From Lachnospiraceae bacterium UBA3273 (GTDB lineage Bacteria; Bacillota; Clostridia; Lachnospirales; Lachnospiraceae), in NCBI GenBank assembly GCA_002362385.1, contig DEUB01000055.1, positions 3,202 to 67,201 on the forward strand: a stretch of 64,000 nucleotides of DNA, written 5' to 3'. Shown here in pieces: positions 59,743-64,000 of this stretch. A program made the position numbers and the translations under genes. Position 1 is the first letter of the stretch. Each line of letters opens with the position of its first letter. The notes under the pieces were generated by a model. That model did no database searches, was not told the origin of the DNA, and saw only the letters and a program-made list of their open reading frames with translations.

Positions 59743-60771
59743 ATGGCAGTAAAAGTAGCAATCAATGGTTTTGGCCGTATCGGTCGTCTTGCATTCAGAC
59801 AGATGTTTGGTGCAGAAGGTTATGAAGTTGTAGCAATCAACGATTTGACAACACCTTCAATGTTAGCTCATTTATTAAAATATGACTCTTCCCAGGGAAG
59901 ATACGTAGCAGTGGGCGAAGAAGATCAGGTTACAGCAGATGACGAAGCTGGTACAATCACAGTAAAAGGTAAAACGATCAAAATTTACAAAGAGCCAGAC
60001 GCAAATAACTGCCCTTGGGGTGAAATCGGTGTTGACGTAGTATTGGAGTGCTCCGGTTTCTATACATCTAAAGCAAAAGCACAGGCTCATATCAATGCCG
60101 GTGCAAAGAAAGTCGTTATTTCCGCACCTGCAGGAAACGACCTTCCTACAATCGTTTTCAATGTAAACCATGAGACATTGACAAAAGATGATAAGATCAT
60201 TTCCGCAGCTTCCTGTACAACAAACTGCTTAGCTCCTATGGCTAAAGCATTAAATGACTTAGCTCCTATCGAGTCCGGTATCATGTGTACAATCCATGCT
60301 TATACAGGAGATCAGATGATCCTTGACGGACCTCAGAGAAAAGGCGATAAGAGAAGAAGCCGTGCAGGCGCTTGCAACATCGTTCCCAACTCAACAGGTG
60401 CTGCTAAGGCAATCGGTCTCGTTATTCCTGAATTAAACGGCAAACTGATCGGAGCTGCTCAGCGTGTTCCTACCCCTACAGGTTCTACAACATTATTATT
60501 TGCAGTAGTAGACAAAGAGGTAACAAAGGAAGAAGTAAACGCAGCTATGAAAGCTCAGGCTACAGAGTCCTTCGGTTACAACACAGAAGAAATCGTTTCT
60601 TCCGATATTATCGGTATGAGATTTGGTTCTTTATTCGATGCTACCCAGACAATGGTTTCTCCTTTACCTGGCGGAAAAACACAGGTAGAAGTTGTTTCCT
60701 GGTATGACAATGAGAACAGCTACACATCTCAGATGGTTCGTACAATCAAATACTTCGCTGAATTAGGCTAA
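59743..60771 (+). CDS. gap: Glyceraldehyde-3-phosphate dehydrogenase, type I
   Basis: A 342-residue NAD-dependent enzyme. The Rossmann start VAINGFGRIGRLAFRQM and the active-site SAASCTTNCLAPMAKAL (Cys nucleophile) are intact. Strong AGGAGG site and very uniform codon use point to high expression. Followed by a terminator, then pgk. Confidence 0.98.
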   Translation: MAVKVAINGFGRIGRLAFRQMFGAEGYEVVAINDLTTPSMLAHLLKYDSSQGRYVAVGEEDQVTADDEAGTITVKGKTIKIYKEPDANNCPWGEIGVDVVLECSGFYTSKAKAQAHINAGAKKVVISAPAGNDLPTIVFNVNHETLTKDDKIISAASCTTNCLAPMAKALNDLAPIESGIMCTIHAYTGDQMILDGPQRKGDKRRSRAGACNIVPNSTGAAKAIGLVIPELNGKLIGAAQRVPTPTGSTTLLFAVVDKEVTKEEVNAAMKAQATESFGYNTEEIVSSDIIGMRFGSLFDATQTMVSPLPGGKTQVEVVSWYDNENSYTSQMVRTIKYFAELG

Positions 60772-60807
60772 TCCTGATTGATACAATCTGAATTAAGAAA
60801 AGACCTT

Positions 60808-60842
60808 AAAGGGTCCGGTCATTTGGGCCGGACCCTTTGTAT
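60808..60842 (+). terminator. Terminator between gap and pgk
   Basis: AAAGGGTCCGG (60808-60818) pairs perfectly with CCGGACCCTTT (60828-60838); the T tract is short, so partial read-through into pgk is likely. Confidence 0.8.
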
Positions 60843-60868
60843 ATTAAAAAATTTAGGAGGCTATAGAA

Positions 60869-62092
60869 ATGGGATTAAACAAAAAATCAGTTGACGACAT
60901 CAACGTAAAGGGAAAACGCGTTTTAGTAAGGTGCGATTTTAACGTACCTCTCAAAAACGGAGAGATCACAGACGATACCCGTATCAAAGCGGCGCTTCCC
61001 ACCATTGAAAAATTATTAAAAGACGGCGGCAAGGTAATCCTCTGCTCCCACTTAGGAAAAGTAAAGAACGGCCCCAACGAAGGAGAATCCTTAGCACCTG
61101 TTGCTAAGAGACTTTCCGAGAAGTTAGGAAAAGAAGTAAACTTTGTGGCTGATTACAACGTAACGGGCGAAGCTGCTACAAAGGCAGTGGAAGCGATGAA
61201 AGAAGGAGATGTTGTTCTGCTTCAGAATACACGTTTCCGTGGAGCAGAAGAGACAAAGAACGGCGAAGCGTTCTCCAAGGAATTGGCAGACCTCTGCGAT
61301 GTATACGTATGTGACGCTTTCGGTTCTTCCCACAGGGCGCATGCTTCCGTTGCAGGCGTAACAGAGGTTGTACGTGCAAAAGGCGGCGAGTGCGCAGTCG
61401 GTTACCTGATGCAGAAGGAGATCGACTTCCTTGGCAATGCGGTTGAAAATCCCGTAAGACCTTTCGTTGCAATCTTAGGCGGCGCAAAGGTTGCCGATAA
61501 ATTAAATGTTATCAACAACTTACTTGAAAAATGCGATACCCTGATCATCGGCGGCGGAATGGCTTTCACATTCTTAAAGGCAAAAGGCTATGAGGTAGGC
61601 AACTCCTTAGTTGATGATGAAAAGCTTGATTATTGTAAAGAAATGATGGAAAAGGCAGAGAAGCTTGGCAAGAAATTACTGCTTCCCGTTGACACCACCA
61701 TTGCAGCAGCTTTCCCTAACCCTATTGACGGACCGATCGACGTTCAGGTTGTAGATGCCGACAAGATTCCCGCTGATATGGAAGGACTTGATATCGGAAC
61801 AAAGACGGCAGAATTATATGCCGATGCGGTAAAATCCGCTAAGACCGTTGTATGGAACGGACCTATGGGCGTATTTGAGAACCCTACCCTTGCAGCAGGT
61901 ACCATTGCAGTTGCAAAATCCTTAGCTGAGACAGATGCTACAACGATTATCGGCGGCGGCGATTCTGCAGCAGCAGTTAACCAGCTGGGCTTTGCAGACA
62001 AGATGAGCCATATTTCCACAGGCGGCGGCGCTTCCCTTGAATTCTTAGAGGGCAAGGTGCTTCCCGGCGTAGATGCGGCTGATGATAAATAA
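60869..62092 (+). CDS. pgk: Phosphoglycerate kinase
   Basis: A 407-residue glycolytic kinase (1,3-bisphosphoglycerate plus ADP). Conserved KRVLVRCDFNVPL, GKVILCSHLGKVKNGPNE, and GGGDSAAAVNQLG with GGGASLEFLEG near the C-terminus. AGGAGG site; same style of codon use as gap. Confidence 0.98.
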   Translation: MGLNKKSVDDINVKGKRVLVRCDFNVPLKNGEITDDTRIKAALPTIEKLLKDGGKVILCSHLGKVKNGPNEGESLAPVAKRLSEKLGKEVNFVADYNVTGEAATKAVEAMKEGDVVLLQNTRFRGAEETKNGEAFSKELADLCDVYVCDAFGSSHRAHASVAGVTEVVRAKGGECAVGYLMQKEIDFLGNAVENPVRPFVAILGGAKVADKLNVINNLLEKCDTLIIGGGMAFTFLKAKGYEVGNSLVDDEKLDYCKEMMEKAEKLGKKLLLPVDTTIAAAFPNPIDGPIDVQVVDADKIPADMEGLDIGTKTAELYADAVKSAKTVVWNGPMGVFENPTLAAGTIAVAKSLAETDATTIIGGGDSAAAVNQLGFADKMSHISTGGGASLEFLEGKVLPGVDAADDK

Positions 62093-62123
62093 ATAATTTT
62101 GACTTACGAGGGAGAAGGCCGTT

Positions 62124-62636
62124 ATGCAAAATAAGGGAAGCGGGAATAAAGCCGCAGGAATTCTTTTGATTGTTTTTGCATGTTTGATCTGGGCAGTGGG
62201 GATTTTTGCAGCAGTGATATTCTTTATGGCTGAAGTCGGCAGAGCCGGCTACCAAAGAGATACTGCCGCTCAGATGGATATGGAAGAATTCATGGAAAAC
62301 AGTATTGAGACTCCGGGAATTGTTGAGTTTGTTTATGTTAATTCGGAGAAAGAATATACGAATGTTGAATTCAACAATGGTACAGGCCCGGTTACTGTTG
62401 AAATTGGGACTTATTCAGAAGAATATCCCGAAGGAGCACCGATAACTGTATATTATGACAGAGAGAGTCCTTATTTATGTGCTGTTCCGGCTTTATCCGA
62501 CCAAGTCCATGCAATTGATTCCAATATTTTCTATAGTATGGGATATATTACAGGAGCGGGGATTGTTTTTTTTGTTGTCGGTCTTGTATTGCTGATCGTT
62601 GGAATTAATTTGACGGCAAAGAAAAGTAAATCGTGA
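62124..62636 (+). CDS. Two-helix membrane protein, DUF3592-like
   Basis: A 170-residue protein: helix at about 12-35 (AAGILLIVFACLIWAVGIFA), an extracytoplasmic beta-rich part (about 40-135; EEYPEGAPITVYYDRESPYL), and helix at about 140-163. The DPENP-like YYDRESPYLC resembles DUF3592 proteins. Weaker, AT-rich codon use than the flanking glycolytic genes. It sits between pgk and tpiA, 31 bp after pgk. Function unknown. Confidence 0.75.
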   Translation: MQNKGSGNKAAGILLIVFACLIWAVGIFAAVIFFMAEVGRAGYQRDTAAQMDMEEFMENSIETPGIVEFVYVNSEKEYTNVEFNNGTGPVTVEIGTYSEEYPEGAPITVYYDRESPYLCAVPALSDQVHAIDSNIFYSMGYITGAGIVFFVVGLVLLIVGINLTAKKSKS

Positions 62637-62650
62637 AAGTGAGAGACAGG

Positions 62651-62863
62651 ATGTTCAATAGGAGAAAGAAGGAAGCAAGAGTGATTTTTGTTTCTAATCG
62701 GGAGACAGGAGAGAAAATTAATCTCTATGGATGGGTTGAAGAAGATAAAGAAGCAAAAACTTTTGTTATCTATGATGCTACAACACCCACAGTTTGTACT
62801 CACGAATATGATTTAGAAACCTACGAATGGAAATACGCTAAGAAAAAAATCTTTAAATTTTAA
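62651..62863 (+). CDS. Small hypothetical protein
   Basis: A 70-residue basic-ended protein (MFNRRKKEARVIFVSNRETG, then WKYAKKKIFKF). No family recognised. A GTG at 62633 overlapping the previous stop would add six residues; ATG 62651 after GAGACAGG is also reasonable. It appears coupled to the upstream membrane protein and precedes tpiA. Confidence 0.6.
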   Translation: MFNRRKKEARVIFVSNRETGEKINLYGWVEEDKEAKTFVIYDATTPTVCTHEYDLETYEWKYAKKKIFKF

Positions 62864-62915
62864 AAATTAAGTCCTTGTTTACAGTGGGATAAAACGAATT
62901 AAAGGAGAATGAAAA

Positions 62916-63665
62916 ATGGCAAGAAAAAAAATTATCGCCGGAAACTGGAAGATGAACATGACTCCCAGTGAGGCAGTAGAATTAGTAAACACATTAAAAC
63001 CCCTGGTAGCCACAGATGATGCGGACGTTGTATTCTGCGTACCGGCTATCGATATCATTCCTGTAATGGAAGCTGCAAAAGGCTCCAATATCCAGGTTGG
63101 CGCCGAGAATATGTATTTTGAGGAGAAGGGCGCTTTCACAGGCGAGATTTCCCCTAACATGCTGACAGATGTGGGCGTTAAATATGTTGTTTTAGGTCAT
63201 TCCGAGAGAAGAGAGTACTTTGCGGAAACATCTGAGACAGTAAATAAGAAAATGTTAAAGGCTTTCGAGCACGGCATTACACCTATTATGTGCTGCGGAG
63301 AATCCTTAGAGCAGAGGGAACAGGGCGTGACCATGGACTTTATCCGTCAGCAGGTTAAGGTTGGTTTCCTTAACGTAACGGCAGACCAGGCAAAGACAGC
63401 GGTTATCGCTTATGAGCCTATCTGGGCTATCGGAACGGGCAAGACAGCTACGACAGAGCAGGCACAGGAGGTTTGCAAGGGCATCCGCGAGTGCATCGCT
63501 GAAATCTATGACGATGCAACAGCAGAAGCGATTCGTATCCAGTATGGCGGTTCCGTAAATGCAGCCACAGCAGCAGACTTATTCTCACAGCCTGATATTG
63601 ACGGCGGTCTGGTCGGCGGAGCGGCATTAAAGCCTGACTTTGGCAAGATCGTTAATTACAAATAG
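62916..63665 (+). CDS. tpiA: Triosephosphate isomerase
   Basis: A 249-residue isomerase. Catalytic Lys in AGNWKMNM, His in VLGHSERREYF, Glu in AYEPIWAIGTG, phosphate loop GGSVNAATAADL. AAAGGAG site. It closes the gap-pgk-tpiA cluster and is followed by a strong terminator. Confidence 0.98.
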   Translation: MARKKIIAGNWKMNMTPSEAVELVNTLKPLVATDDADVVFCVPAIDIIPVMEAAKGSNIQVGAENMYFEEKGAFTGEISPNMLTDVGVKYVVLGHSERREYFAETSETVNKKMLKAFEHGITPIMCCGESLEQREQGVTMDFIRQQVKVGFLNVTADQAKTAVIAYEPIWAIGTGKTATTEQAQEVCKGIRECIAEIYDDATAEAIRIQYGGSVNAATAADLFSQPDIDGGLVGGAALKPDFGKIVNYK

Positions 63666-63686
63666 TCAGAAGAAACAAATAGTATA

Positions 63687-63734
63687 GACAAAGACTTACT
63701 TCGAGAGATTGGAAGTAAGTCTTTGTCTTTTTAT
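63687..63734 (+). terminator. Terminator of tpiA
   Basis: A 16-bp perfect stem (63687-63702 with 63712-63727; GACAAAGACTTAC start), 9-nt loop, then TTTTTAT. Confidence 0.93.
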
Positions 63735-63752
63735 AAAACGCAAAAACGTATA

Positions 63753-63978
63753 TTGACATATGCCAAATCAGATGCTAAAATCAAACAAAAGCATATATTT
63801 CTAATATTCTATTGCACAATCTCAGTGCATTCTAATTTCCAGCCGTAAGGCATCTTGAAATCAATGCTTTTAAAATCCAATCAATCAATTTTAAAAAGCA
63901 GGAGTTTCGAATGCGGAGCAGGAAGTACGGTAATAAGTATATTCTAAAGCGGATAACTCCTGTTAAGAGGAGGTATTC
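63753..63978 (+). promoter_or_regulatory. Rpn leader copy C: promoter plus riboswitch-like 5' leader
   Basis: TTGACA (63753-63758), 17 bp, TAAAAT (63776-63781). Helix AAAAGCAT/ATGCTTTT (63787-63794 with 63864-63871) encloses TGCAC/GTGCA (63813-63817, 63825-63829; different loop) and GCC-GTAA-GGC (63842-63851; another GNRA loop). GCAGGAGTT (63898-63906) pairs with AACTCCTGT (63955-63963), which can instead pair with the Shine-Dalgarno AGGAGGTAT (63968-63976). The loop between the first two is about 24 nt longer than in copies A and B, yet the pairing partners are kept. Confidence 0.8.
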
Positions 63979-64000
63979 ATGAACGAAAGAAATGAAACGT
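63979..64000 (+). CDS. Start of a third leader-controlled gene, cut by the window edge
   Basis: ATG 63979 three bases after the AGGAGGTAT arm of leader copy C; only MNERNET is visible. Its leader predicts an Rpn-family gene, but the product cannot be confirmed from seven codons. Confidence 0.6.

Overview
The window looks like the chromosome of a low-to-mid GC, Gram-positive Clostridia member, most likely family Lachnospiraceae. Reasons: the gene orders yceD-rpmF, plsX-acpP-rnc-smc-ftsY, yicC-remA-gmk-rpoZ-rimO-pgsA-cinA and recA-recX-rny are Firmicutes-like; SOS boxes are of the CGAAC-N4-GTTC type; SpoVB, a Spo0A effector domain and a SpoIIM-like protein are present; and several secreted proteins carry DUF4214 modules and a post-signal-peptide ETVSEN motif that I associate with this family. 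This is inference from gene content only.

Layout. 1-1150: 5' part of a multi-pass membrane protein on the minus strand. 1.2-13.75 kb: housekeeping block (yceD, rpmF, then a DUF4367-like lipoprotein and a large extracellular-propeller/HD-GYP protein, then plsX, acpP, rnc, smc, ftsY, ilvA). 13.78-33.3 kb: accessory island. It opens with a 284-bp imperfect giant palindrome, then a PD-(D/E)XK Rpn-family gene with satellite C-terminal fragments, four large secreted proteins with different N-terminal modules (C39-like peptidase/Bsp-like/ricin; seven RCC1 blades; BspA-type LRR; thioredoxin-like plus CAP) but the same kind of C-terminal DUF4214 array, then a LytTR response regulator, a kinase-like membrane protein lacking the catalytic core and two tandem GHKL kinases, and finally a second Rpn gene in direct orientation. 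33.3-63.7 kb: mostly core genes (eno, MATE, a Fur-box-controlled FeoB-associated mini-protein, SCP2 protein with a histone-like tail, receiver-less Spo0A-like regulator, glgA, rqcH, yicC to cinA, a zinc-ribbon repeat protein, recA-recX, rny, an aminotransferase, a NUDIX hydrolase, a SpoIIM-like protein, xerD; aroF-spoVB-hisJ on the minus strand; gap-pgk-two small genes-tpiA). The window ends just inside a third gene that has the same leader as the two Rpn genes.

Most notable: the Rpn genes and the truncated third gene share a conserved promoter plus about 200-nt leader. It can form a compact folded domain (closing helix, two hairpins, one with a GNRA loop) followed by two mutually exclusive helices that hide or expose the Shine-Dalgarno sequence: a riboswitch-like architecture, present three times and with a few consistent base-pair changes. 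Each full Rpn gene also carries an internal Shine-Dalgarno/ATG for its C-terminal domain, and directly downstream of the first copy there is a free-standing copy of exactly that C-terminal domain with its own Shine-Dalgarno. This resembles the reported E. coli Rpn gene-within-gene toxin/antitoxin arrangement. The island between the two Rpn copies is bracketed by about 1-kb direct repeats.

Functional links: plsX/acpP/pgsA supply phospholipid synthesis; rnc, yicC, rny and rqcH handle RNA decay and ribosome rescue; smc, xerD, recA and recX maintain the chromosome; gap/pgk/tpiA/eno form lower glycolysis; the LytTR/GHKL set is the obvious candidate regulator of the adjacent surface proteins, but no direct evidence of that is visible.
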